DNA of 30,768 nucleotides from HXMU1420-2 sp040830545 (GTDB lineage: Bacteria; Pseudomonadota; Alphaproteobacteria; Rhodobacterales; Rhodobacteraceae), in NCBI GenBank assembly GCA_040830545.1, contig JBFOMB010000048.1, positions 1 to 30,768 of the forward strand, given 5' to 3'. Positions within the stretch are counted from its first letter, which is position 1. Every line of letters begins with the position of its first letter. The translations under genes and the position numbers were made by a program. The notes beneath the pieces are model-generated. The model did no database searches, was not told the DNA's origin, and worked only from the letters and a program-made list of their open reading frames with translations. This document shows positions 7,212 through 15,094 of the stretch, one piece after another.

Positions 7212-8831
7212 TTACGCGGCCCCCGCGCAGGTCAGTTTCCAACGGATCGCGTCCACCAGAGCCTCGAACGAGGCGTCCACGATGTTTGAGGACACGCCGA
7301 CCGTGGACCAACGCAGCCCCTGCCCGTCTTCGAAATCTATGATGACGCGTGTCACCGCCTCGGTCCCGCCATTGGTGATGCGGACGCGGAAATCGGTGAG
7401 CTTCGTGTCATCGACCCGCGCCTGCACCGGCCCCAGATCGGCCCGGATCGCCTGCCACAGGGCGTTGACCGGGCCCGCGTCCTGCATCTCCTGTGCGTGT
7501 TCGTTCTTGAAGTAACCTGTGCGTTTTGTGCCGTCGGGGAACTGGATCGTGACCACGGCCTCGGATTCCACAACGATGTCACCGCGTGCATTGCGCCTGC
7601 GTTCGGAGATCACACGATAACGCTCGACCTCAAAGGGTTCGGAGAGCAGGTTCAATTCTTCGCGTGCCAGCAGCTCGAAACTGGCTTGTGCGCTGTCATA
7701 GGCGTAGCCCTGCCCCTCCTTTTCCTTCACCCGCTCCAGAATGCGACCCAAAGCAGGTTCGCCCTTGTCCACCTGCAGCCCGGCATCAACCAGACGTTTG
7801 CGCAGGTTTGACTGACCTGCCTGATTTGACATTGGAATGACACGCTGGTTGCCGACCGAGGCCGGGTCGACGTGTTCATAGGTGCTTGGATCTTTGAGGA
7901 TCGCGCTGGCGTGGAGGCCTGCCTTGTGTGCGAACGCGCTGGCACCGACGTAAGCTGCCTGTTTGTTCGGCACACGGTTCAGGATGTCGTCCAGCATACG
8001 GCTGGTTTTCAGTAGGTCAGTCAGCGCCGTCTCGGGCACGCCGGTTTCGAACTGGCTGCGGTAGGGTTCTTTCAAAAGCAGCGTGGGGATGATCGAGGTC
8101 AGATTGGCATTGCCGCACCGCTCGCCCAGACCGTTGAGCGTTCCCTGGATCTGGCGCGCGCCTGCGTCCACGGCTGCGAGTGTGCCTGCCACGGCGTTTT
8201 CTGTGTCATTGTGTGTGTGTATGGCCAGTTTCTCACCTGGCACACCGGCGGCAATCACCCCACGGGTTATGTCACCGATTTCGCCCGGTAGTGCGCCGCC
8301 ATTGGTGTCACACAACACAACCCAGCGCGCGCCGCCGTCCAGTGCGGCCTTTAGCGCGTCAACGGCATAGGTCGGATTGTCCTTGTAACCGTCAAAGAAA
8401 TGTTCCGCGTCAAACAGGGCTTCGCGGCCCTCAGCCACGATGTGGGCCATGGAGGCGCGGATGTTGTCGAGGTTTTCGTCTAGCGAAATGCCGAGCGCCT
8501 TGGTTACGTGGTAGTCATGGCTTTTCCCGACCAGACAGACGGCGCCGGTGCCTGCGTTCATGACGCTTGCCAACACTTCGTCATTGGCGGCTGACCGGCC
8601 CGAGCGTTTGGTCATCCCAAAGGCCGTCATGCGGGCACGGGTTTTGGGCGCGGCGTCGAAAAACGCGCTGTCAGTGGGGTTCGCGCCGGGCCAGCCGCCT
8701 TCGATGTAGTCGAGGCCAAGGGCATCGAGCGCTTGCGATATTTGCTGTTTCTCGGTGGTGGAGAATTGAACACCTTGGGTTTGCTGCCCGTCGCGCAGGG
8801 TGGTGTCATAGAGGTAGAGGCGGGTTTTCAT
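7212..8831 (-). CDS. cimA: (R)-citramalate synthase
   Basis: It condenses pyruvate with acetyl-CoA to citramalate, the first step of the threonine-independent route to isoleucine. The 539-aa protein opens with YDTTLRDGQQTQG, the metal-binding start of the HMG-CoA lyase/isopropylmalate synthase barrel. It also has HTHNDTENAVA and NGLGERCGNANLTS, and ends in a LeuA-type allosteric domain (about 400-530) that includes VRITNGGTEAVTRV. Length and motifs fit CimA rather than LeuA or homocitrate synthase, though the three are close. Start 8831 is chosen because AGGAGG sits 7-8 nt upstream. A longer open frame to 9047 runs through hairpin DNA and is not used. Confidence 0.92.
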   Translation of the reverse strand: MKTRLYLYDTTLRDGQQTQGVQFSTTEKQQISQALDALGLDYIEGGWPGANPTDSAFFDAAPKTRARMTAFGMTKRSGRSAANDEVLASVMNAGTGAVCLVGKSHDYHVTKALGISLDENLDNIRASMAHIVAEGREALFDAEHFFDGYKDNPTYAVDALKAALDGGARWVVLCDTNGGALPGEIGDITRGVIAAGVPGEKLAIHTHNDTENAVAGTLAAVDAGARQIQGTLNGLGERCGNANLTSIIPTLLLKEPYRSQFETGVPETALTDLLKTSRMLDDILNRVPNKQAAYVGASAFAHKAGLHASAILKDPSTYEHVDPASVGNQRVIPMSNQAGQSNLRKRLVDAGLQVDKGEPALGRILERVKEKEGQGYAYDSAQASFELLAREELNLLSEPFEVERYRVISERRRNARGDIVVESEAVVTIQFPDGTKRTGYFKNEHAQEMQDAGPVNALWQAIRADLGPVQARVDDTKLTDFRVRITNGGTEAVTRVIIDFEDGQGLRWSTVGVSSNIVDASFEALVDAIRWKLTCAGAA

Positions 8832-8950
8832 AGGCGGCCTCCTGCGACAAGGACCGCGCACGACCCTGGGTGGGCGCTTCCTTGATACGTCGCGAGCCAT
8901 TGCCTCTCCAAACACACCACTGAGCTTCCGGGCAAACCGCTCGCCAAAGC

Positions 8951-9010
8951 GCCCTCCCGGGGGGAGGGTCGGGCGCGGTCCGGCGTTGCCGGACAAAGAA
9001 CCTCGCTTTG
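8951..9010. repeat. Cluster of short inverted repeats between cysS and cimA
   Basis: Three hairpins stand in tandem: CCCTCCC/GGGAGGG with a 3-nt loop (8952-8968), GTCCGGC/GCCGGAC with loop GTT (8978-8994), and CAAAG/CTTTG (8994-9010). GCGCCC and GGGCGC flank the first. They lie just downstream of the cysS stop on its strand. No T-run follows, so they could attenuate or protect the cysS mRNA end, or be a repeat element of REP type. Confidence 0.5.
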
Positions 9011-9015
9011 GGCGG

Positions 9016-10380
9016 TCATTCGACGCCCTCCAACTTCGCAGCATCAAAGTCAGGGCCCGGCACCAGTTCGATGCTCGCCTTTGACATCCGCACTTCGACC
9101 CCGGCGGCGATCAGCATTTTCTTCATCGCATCCACTTTCGCGAAATCCTTGGTTTCCATCGCCGTCGCACGCGCGTCAATCAAGGCCTGCGTCTGCGCGG
9201 ACAGATCGACCAGCGGGGCGTCCGCCCACGCTGGAGGCGCGGTGCCAATCAACCCAAGCATCTGCATCCCTGCCTTAAGCGCTGCACCATCGCCTGTGGC
9301 CGAGCGCCTGTGCAATTCAGCAAGGGCGCCATGCGTGTTCAGATCGTCCGCCAATGCTTCGATAACCGCCTCAGCCACGTCGCCGCCGTCAACAACCTGC
9401 CCGTACCACTTACGCAAAACCGCCTCGGCCTCCCGCGCCTTTTCCGCCGTCCAGTCCATCGGCTTGCGGTAATGCGTCGAGAGGAAGACAAACCGGATCA
9501 CCTCGCCCGGGACGCCCTGATCCAGCAGATCGCGCACGGTGAAAAAGTTGCCAAGCGATTTGGACATCTTCTTGCCCTCGACTTGCAGCATCTCGTTGTG
9601 CATCCAGTATTGCGCAAAGCTGTCCGTCCCATGGGCGCAGCAGCTTTGTGCCACCTCGTTTTCGTGATGCGGGAACATCAGGTCGTTGCCGCCACCGTGG
9701 ATGTCGAATGTCTCGCCCAGCAGATCCAGCGCCATGGCTGAGCATTCGATGTGCCAGCCCGGACGCCCCCGGCCCCATGGGCTGTCCCATCCCGGCAGAT
9801 CGTCGGACGAGGGCTTCCAAAGCACGAAATCCATCGGGTTCTTCTTGTAGGGCGCAACCTCAACCCGAGCGCCTGCGATCATGTCGTCGACAGATCGGCC
9901 CGACAGTTTGCCGTAATGCTCGCGCCAACTGTCCACCGCGAACAGCACATGGCCTTCAGCGGCATAGGCGTGGCCCTTGGCAATCAAGTCCTCGATCATC
10001 GTGACCATCTGGGGGATGTATTGCGTAGCGCGCGGCATGTGATCCGGCTCCAAAGCGCCCAGCGTGCCCATGTCGTCCAGAAACCACTGCGTCGTTTCTG
10101 CCGTGATGTCGGAAATCGGTCGTCCGCTTTCCGCCGCCCGCGCGTTGATCTTGTCATCCACGTCGGTGAAGTTGCGTGCATAGGTGACATGCGCGGCCCC
10201 ATAAACATGGCGCAGCAGGCGGTAGAGCACATCAAACACCACGACGGGACGCGCGTTGCCCAGATGGGCGCGGTCATAAACGGTGGGCCCGCAGACATAC
10301 ATCCGCACATTGTCCGGGTCGATCGGGGTAAAGACCTCTTTCTTGCGGGTCTTGGTGTTGTGCAGCCTGATCTCGGTCAT
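9016..10380 (-). CDS. cysS: Cysteinyl-tRNA synthetase
   Basis: It charges tRNA-Cys with cysteine. The 454-aa protein is a complete class I synthetase. It has CGPTVYDRAHLGNARP near the N-terminus (the HIGH equivalent is HLGN, with the first zinc cysteine), the zinc-binding WHIECSAMA and FPHHENE segments, and the KMSKS loop as GKKMSKSLGNFF. The C-terminal anticodon-binding part is shorter and less conserved, as usual. The start MTEIRLHNTKTRKKE is the standard one for the family. It lies 184 bp upstream of cimA, separated by hairpins, so it is probably its own transcription unit. Confidence 0.97.
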   Translation of the reverse strand: MTEIRLHNTKTRKKEVFTPIDPDNVRMYVCGPTVYDRAHLGNARPVVVFDVLYRLLRHVYGAAHVTYARNFTDVDDKINARAAESGRPISDITAETTQWFLDDMGTLGALEPDHMPRATQYIPQMVTMIEDLIAKGHAYAAEGHVLFAVDSWREHYGKLSGRSVDDMIAGARVEVAPYKKNPMDFVLWKPSSDDLPGWDSPWGRGRPGWHIECSAMALDLLGETFDIHGGGNDLMFPHHENEVAQSCCAHGTDSFAQYWMHNEMLQVEGKKMSKSLGNFFTVRDLLDQGVPGEVIRFVFLSTHYRKPMDWTAEKAREAEAVLRKWYGQVVDGGDVAEAVIEALADDLNTHGALAELHRRSATGDGAALKAGMQMLGLIGTAPPAWADAPLVDLSAQTQALIDARATAMETKDFAKVDAMKKMLIAAGVEVRMSKASIELVPGPDFDAAKLEGVE

Positions 10381-10522
10381 GGCAAATGTCCTCGCGCGCG
10401 CGTTCGCGGCGGGCTTAGCAACTTCAACTCAGAGATAAAACAGAAGACCGGCCCGCCTGACGATGTCAGTTGGTAATGCAGCAAATGATGATGCAAATCC
10501 GATCCATGGGCCGAGGGGTAAC

Positions 10523-10585
10523 ATGGCGCAGGGATTTCGCCAAGCCTTGTTTTTGGCCGGGGCTTGCGTCAGCCTGCGGACATGA
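10523..10585 (+). CDS. Possible 20-aa leader peptide overlapping the YjbR gene
   Basis: An ATG at 10523 has GAGGGG 4-5 nt upstream and opens a 20-aa frame (MAQGFRQALFLAGACVSLRT). Its TGA overlaps the ATG of the next gene in the coupling arrangement ATGA (10582-10585). The downstream gene has no good ribosome binding site of its own, so translation of this frame could feed ribosomes into it. The peptide is mildly hydrophobic and unlike anything I recognise. It may also be chance. Confidence 0.3.
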   Translation: MAQGFRQALFLAGACVSLRT

Positions 10586-10926
10586 CCCGTGAAACTGTGA
10601 ATTCGATTTGTGAGACCTTCCCCGGGGCGGAGCTGTCCGATCCCTGGGGTGGTGGCCATGACGCGTGGAAAGTGGGGGGCAAGATGTTTGCCTGTGTTGG
10701 GTCCGTGGGGGATGGCGTGTCGGTGAAGACGCCGGATATTGAGACGGCCACGATGTTGATCGAGGCAGGTGTTGGGGTGAAGGCGCCCTATTTTCATCGC
10801 AGCTGGATCAGGCTGGGATGGGAGTGCGACCGGGAAGAGATGCGGCATCGGCTGGAGCAGTCTTATGACATCGTGCGTGCCAGCCTAACCAAGAAAGTGC
10901 AGGCCACTTTGGCCCCTCGGAGCTGA
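10582..10926 (+). CDS. MmcQ/YjbR family protein
   Basis: A 114-aa protein of the YjbR family, which has a CyaY-like double-wing fold and is often annotated as DNA-binding. Supporting segments are ICETFPGAELSDPWGGGHDAWKVGGKMFACV at the N-terminus and APYFHRSWIRLGW in the middle. The molecular function of the family is not settled. ATG 10582 is chosen. A TTG at 10564 would add six residues. The gene is convergent with the dimethylformamidase-like gene, with only 7 bp between the stops. Confidence 0.85.
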   Translation: MTRETVNSICETFPGAELSDPWGGGHDAWKVGGKMFACVGSVGDGVSVKTPDIETATMLIEAGVGVKAPYFHRSWIRLGWECDREEMRHRLEQSYDIVRASLTKKVQATLAPRS

Positions 10927-10933
10927 AAGCAAG

Positions 10934-12565
10934 TTAGCTTGGCTGACCTCCAAACCGTTGCAGTACATTGTGCGTCACCTGTTCGATCTGCCTGTCCCTA
11001 CGACTGAGCCCCATGACCCATTCACACGTGGCCGCTGTGAACACCTCACCCCGCCCTTTTGGCCAATGCACAATCATCCCCGATCCACGCCGCGCACGAT
11101 CCAGTGTCTGTTCCGTCACCTCACCAAACAGCGCCTGCGCCGCCCATTCCGCGTCCGCTGACCCGATATAGAGCGTTTCGCCCCAGACACCGTGATTGTC
11201 CTCGATGTTGCTGGCGAGCCCCATAGCGAGGATGTGCATGTCATCCGTCCCGCCATCCGTGCCCAAAGGCACCGGGACTCCGTTGCGGATTTCATAGTCC
11301 AGCCCGTCCACCTCGTAGCCAAACACCCGCGACTGCGCGCCCAGTACGTCGCCAAATCCCAGATGTGCGTCTGCAAAGGCCCAGTGACCTGGCTGATACA
11401 CTGTAAACCCACCCGGACCACCGCCCGCGCATTTCCCCAGCCCCGCATAGACCCCACGCAAGCCGTTCACGCCAAAGGTCTCAGCCCCCGGCCACCCGAC
11501 CTCGGGCTGTTCCCAAGCCCCCGTCAGAAGAGATTGATCATCCGTCCCCATCACCGGATCGGTCAGCGTGGCCATGTATTTGTGGCACTCCATCAACCGG
11601 CCCGCGTCACCAATCCGCACCTGCCACAGGAAGTTTCCCGCAAACCTCGCCACTCGCCCGCCTGCATCAACCCAGGTGTCCAAGTGATGGCGCATGTTCG
11701 CGGACCAGTATTCGTCATGGCCGACAAAGATCACGCAGGCATGCCCGTCCAGTAGGTCCGGGTCTGCCTCCAGATCATGCAGCGTGGCGATTTCCAGATC
11801 GTACCCTTCCGCCTCCGCCCAACGCACAAAATGCCGCTCGTAGCTGGCCCAACCGGCAGAGGCGTATTTCTTGGAATATCCATAGGAATAGGCCCATTCC
11901 ATGTAGGGATAGCGCGCCATGTCACCCGGGACCGTTGATTGATCCGGCAAGGCGCGGGGTGCGCCTTCGGGCAGTTTGCAGAACCCCCGCGACCACGGCC
12001 GGTCCATCGACAAAATCGGTGAAAACTGCCGCCCGTCCGGGCCAGTGACGCCTTCATAAGCGCTGGACCCGCCCCAGCAATTATAGGCGAGCCATGTGGG
12101 TGTGGCGCAAAGCAGCAGGTAACGCGACGGCTCGGACCCTATAGCGCGGCGCAGGAAGAAGATGTGGTGTTCCTCGACCCGTTCATCATCAAGATCCGCC
12201 CAGAGGGTGATCAGATACGCACCGGGCTGCCAATCCATCGGAATGTCAAAGCCAGCACTGACCGCCCAACCACACCCCTTGACCGAACATTCCTCGGGCG
12301 TGTCCTGTCGCACACCTGTCAGCCCATCCTGGCGCAGCATCGGGTCGCAGGTCGCGCCATCCCGGCCGACTTCGTAGCCCCAATGCGTTCCGGTCGTAGA
12401 TACGCGCAGGTCCACCCGGTCGCCGGGGCGATAGCTGAGCTGGCTGGTATACCCCCAGATTTCCAGCGCACGCCCATCCGGGTCCGGGCGGATGTAGTAA
12501 TTGTCCAAAATGTGCCGAGCGCGTCGGCGGGTGCGCGGTGAGGGGTCGGAACCAGGGCCAGCCAT
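10934..12565 (-). CDS. N,N-dimethylformamidase large-subunit-like protein
   Basis: A 543-aa protein matching the C-terminal catalytic region of the N,N-dimethylformamidase large subunit. Known DMFases cleave the formyl C-N bond using an iron held by two tyrosines and a glutamate. The segments that suggest the family are ATPTWLAYNCWGGSSAY (155-170), an FVGHDEYWSANMR motif (280-292) and DAGGRVARFAGNFLWQVR. The classical large subunit is about 760 aa with an extra N-terminal lectin-like domain, so this is a shorter form, and no gene for the small subunit is seen nearby. The substrate is therefore open; an amide or N-formyl compound is plausible. The start lies 3 bp after the stop of the dehydratase gene, so they form one operon. 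Confidence 0.75.
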   Translation of the reverse strand: MAGPGSDPSPRTRRRARHILDNYYIRPDPDGRALEIWGYTSQLSYRPGDRVDLRVSTTGTHWGYEVGRDGATCDPMLRQDGLTGVRQDTPEECSVKGCGWAVSAGFDIPMDWQPGAYLITLWADLDDERVEEHHIFFLRRAIGSEPSRYLLLCATPTWLAYNCWGGSSAYEGVTGPDGRQFSPILSMDRPWSRGFCKLPEGAPRALPDQSTVPGDMARYPYMEWAYSYGYSKKYASAGWASYERHFVRWAEAEGYDLEIATLHDLEADPDLLDGHACVIFVGHDEYWSANMRHHLDTWVDAGGRVARFAGNFLWQVRIGDAGRLMECHKYMATLTDPVMGTDDQSLLTGAWEQPEVGWPGAETFGVNGLRGVYAGLGKCAGGGPGGFTVYQPGHWAFADAHLGFGDVLGAQSRVFGYEVDGLDYEIRNGVPVPLGTDGGTDDMHILAMGLASNIEDNHGVWGETLYIGSADAEWAAQALFGEVTEQTLDRARRGSGMIVHWPKGRGEVFTAATCEWVMGLSRRDRQIEQVTHNVLQRFGGQPS

Positions 12566-12568
12566 GGC

Positions 12569-13537
12569 TCAGAGCACCGGTGTCTGGCCGCTCAACACTT
12601 TCAGATACACATCCGCATCCACGTTCCCGCCCGACAGGATCACACCCACCTTGCGCCCGGCCATGGCCTCGCGTTCCTGCCAGAGCGCTGCCAGCGCCGC
12701 CGCCCCTGCCCCTTCGGCCAGATTGTGTGTGGTGCGATAGTAGAGCCGCATGGCTGCTGCGATCTCATCCTCGCTGAGACTGACAATGCGGTCAGCGCCT
12801 TTGGAGTAGATGTCAAACGCCTCTTGCACCGGGATGCGCACGGCAGCCCCATCCGCAAAGGTCTGCGCGCTGTTAGTCTCGATCAGTCGACCAGCCTCAA
12901 AGCTTTTCTTCACGCAATCCGCGTTTTCGGCCACAACACCAACAATCCGTGTCGAAAGCCCCAGCGCATCGCGGGCAGAGATCACGCCGCAAATGCCCGA
13001 CCCGCAGCCGATGGGCACATAGACGGTGTGCAGATCGGGCGCGGCGGTGAACAGCTCCAGCCCATAGGTCGCGACCCCGCGCACCAGTTCGCGGTGGAAA
13101 GGCGGGACGATGGCCAGATCCTCGGCCTCGGCGACGCGGATCGCTTCCTCCTTGGCGACATCGAAATCCGCGCCGAATTCGATCAGCTCGCCGCCAAAGG
13201 CCTGCATGGCCGCGTTTTTTTCGACCGAGTTGCCATGAGGCACGTAGATTTTCGCCGTCATCCCTGCCGCAACCGCCGCGCGGGCCTGGCTTTGACCATG
13301 ATTGCCGCGGGTCGCTGTACAGATGCCGCTTTTTTCAGGATGGGCCCGGCGCAACCAGTCGATATAAGTCACACCGCCGCGCACCTTGAAGGCACCGGTC
13401 GGGTTGTGATTCTCGTGTTTGACCCAGACCTCTGCGCCGACCTGCTGGCTGAGCAGCGGCCAGGCGTATTCCAGCGAAGGTGGCACAGACGCATGCACCA
13501 GCTCTGCGGCCTCGTGAAGTTCGGTTTTGGTGAACAT
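12569..13537 (-). CDS. PLP-dependent threonine/serine dehydratase-like enzyme
   Basis: A fold-type II PLP enzyme of 322 aa. The cofactor lysine is K51 in NPTGAFKVRGG. CTATRGNHGQS holds the substrate carboxylate loop, and a glycine-rich IGCGSGICG and C-terminal SGGNVD bind the phosphate. It lacks the C-terminal ACT-like regulatory domain of biosynthetic IlvA, so a catabolic role is likely: threonine, serine or a hydroxy-amino acid. EutB of hydroxyectoine breakdown belongs to the same group, but no other ectoine genes are present. Start 13537 has GAGGAG upstream; the frame is open to 13594. It is the first gene of a two-gene unit with the dimethylformamidase-like gene and is divergent from the aminotransferase. 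Confidence 0.85.
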   Translation of the reverse strand: MFTKTELHEAAELVHASVPPSLEYAWPLLSQQVGAEVWVKHENHNPTGAFKVRGGVTYIDWLRRAHPEKSGICTATRGNHGQSQARAAVAAGMTAKIYVPHGNSVEKNAAMQAFGGELIEFGADFDVAKEEAIRVAEAEDLAIVPPFHRELVRGVATYGLELFTAAPDLHTVYVPIGCGSGICGVISARDALGLSTRIVGVVAENADCVKKSFEAGRLIETNSAQTFADGAAVRIPVQEAFDIYSKGADRIVSLSEDEIAAAMRLYYRTTHNLAEGAGAAALAALWQEREAMAGRKVGVILSGGNVDADVYLKVLSGQTPVL

Positions 13538-13641
13538 GTGCGCTGCTCCTCTCTGCTCGTCAGGCAGGAAATCACGGGGCGCAGCATGGAGCAACGGGAA
13601 ATCGAATTGACAAGGGCGGGCGGTTCTGGCCTCTGCGCCGC

Positions 13642-14814
13642 ATGAAACTGTCGCATCGCATCACACATATCAACGAAGGTGGCTCGGACGGCTGGGAAGT
13701 CTTTGTCCGCGCCCGTCGGATGATCGCCTCGGGCACGCCCGTGACTGAATTGACCATCGGGGAACATGATGTTCGCACCGATCCCACGATCCTGCGCGCC
13801 ATGTATGACGCGGCCGCGGCCGGACATACGGGATACGCGCTGATCCCCGGCACGGACGAGCTGCGCGATGCGGTTGCTGCGCGGGTCAGCGAGCGGACTG
13901 GCGTGCCGACAACGCGGGATAATGTGCTGATCACGGCTGGTGGTCAGGCGGCGCTGTTTGCGGCGCATTCTGCGGTCTGCGATGAGGGTGACCGGGCGCT
14001 GTTCATTGATCCCTATTATGCCACATACCCCGGCACCATCCGCGCGATTGGCGCGCAGGCGGTGCCGGTTCAGGCCTCTCCCGATACCGGGTTTCAGCCG
14101 CGTGCCGATGATCTGGCGGCAGTGGCTTCGGGCGCAAAGTCCCTGCTGGTGAATTCACCCAACAATCCGACCGGCGCGGTTTACTCCCGTGAGACGTTCG
14201 AGGGGATTGCGAAAGTCTGTCAGGATCACGACCTTTGGCTGATCTCGGACGAGGTCTATGACACGCAAATCTGGGATGGCACTCATCTGTCACCGCGAAC
14301 CTTGCCCGGCATGGCCGAACGAACGCTGGTGATCGGATCACTGTCCAAATCCCATGCGATGACCGGTTCGCGCTGCGGCTGGATCGTGGGACCGGAAGAG
14401 GCAATTGCCCACATGATTAACCTGTCCACCTGCACCAACTATGGCGTGTCGGGGTTCATTCAGGACGCTGGGCTGTTTGCACTGAACCAGGGGCCGGGGC
14501 TGGAGGCGCAGATCAGCGAACCGTTCCGCCGACGTCGGGACAAAGCTTTGGAGGCGCTGGCCCAACAGAATGTGGTGGGTTACGTGCCTCCGGATGGGGC
14601 GATGTACCTGATGCTGGACATCCGTGCGACGGGGCTGACGGGCGAGGCCTTTGCCAATGCGCTGCTGGACGAACACAAGGTGGCGGTGATGCCGGGCGAA
14701 AGTTTTGGCAAGGCGGCTGCCGGGTTCCTTCGAGTCGCGATGACCGTGGAAGACGATCGATTCATCGCCGCGTTGGAAACCCTGTGCCAGTTTGCGGAGC
14801 AGCATGCCGCCTGA
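13642..14814 (+). CDS. Class I/II PLP aminotransferase
   Basis: A complete fold-type I aminotransferase of 390 aa. The PLP lysine is K236 in GSLSKSHAMTGSRCGW. Other family marks are ITAGGQAALFAA, VNSPNNPTGAVYS and ISDEVYDTQI, and FLRVAMTVED near the end carries the substrate-carboxylate arginine. The amino donor cannot be told from the sequence. It resembles the aspartate/alanine-type subgroup. The start is 104 bp from the divergent dehydratase gene, so the two may share control. Ten bases after its stop begins the double palindrome that also stands before the aminotransferase gene at 30056. Confidence 0.9.
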   Translation: MKLSHRITHINEGGSDGWEVFVRARRMIASGTPVTELTIGEHDVRTDPTILRAMYDAAAAGHTGYALIPGTDELRDAVAARVSERTGVPTTRDNVLITAGGQAALFAAHSAVCDEGDRALFIDPYYATYPGTIRAIGAQAVPVQASPDTGFQPRADDLAAVASGAKSLLVNSPNNPTGAVYSRETFEGIAKVCQDHDLWLISDEVYDTQIWDGTHLSPRTLPGMAERTLVIGSLSKSHAMTGSRCGWIVGPEEAIAHMINLSTCTNYGVSGFIQDAGLFALNQGPGLEAQISEPFRRRRDKALEALAQQNVVGYVPPDGAMYLMLDIRATGLTGEAFANALLDEHKVAVMPGESFGKAAAGFLRVAMTVEDDRFIAALETLCQFAEQHAA

Positions 14815-14823
14815 ACCGGGGCA

Positions 14824-14863
14824 GCGAATTTTCACAAATTCGCGAGTAATTCGTTGACGAATT
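14824..14863. promoter_or_regulatory. Double palindrome, candidate operator (copy 1)
   Basis: GCGAATTTTCACAAATTCGC (14824-14843) has perfect 8-bp arms. It is followed by AATTCGTTGACGAATT (14848-14863) with perfect 7-bp arms. The centres are 22 bp apart, about two helical turns. The same arrangement occurs at 29956-29993. It stands between the aminotransferase stop and the MttB-family gene. The first palindrome could in part serve as a weak terminator, but there is no T-run. Confidence 0.55.
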
Positions 14864-15043
14864 GCGGAAAAACGCGTGATCACGGTTTTTCGTTGTCCAA
14901 AAACGACACCGGTCGCAAACAGGCAAGCGCGGGTGCGCGGGTTTTGTACCGTCCCGCACCATGCAAACCGACTTCTGCATATTGACGCTGATTGTCCGCA
15001 CTATTGGCGCGGAACGGGGCCGCGCAGCGCGCGGGCGGCCTTT

Positions 15044-15082
15044 ATTGGGTTGAGGTCCCTTCACACGCTCTCAATACCCAAT
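15044..15082 (+). promoter_or_regulatory. Leader hairpin before the MttB-family gene
   Basis: ATTGGGTTGAG (15044-15054) pairs with CTCAATACCCAAT (15070-15082) through 11 bp with a 2-nt bulge and a 15-nt loop. It ends 12 nt before the start codon, directly next to the weak ribosome binding site CGGAA. It could influence translation; no known riboswitch is recognised. Confidence 0.35.
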
Positions 15083-15094
15083 CGGAAAAACGAC

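Noticed and set aside
8832..9047. N-terminal extension of cimA by 72 residues.
   Set aside because: It runs through hairpin repeats and overlaps the cysS end. The internal start at 8831 has AGGAGG and gives the normal family length.
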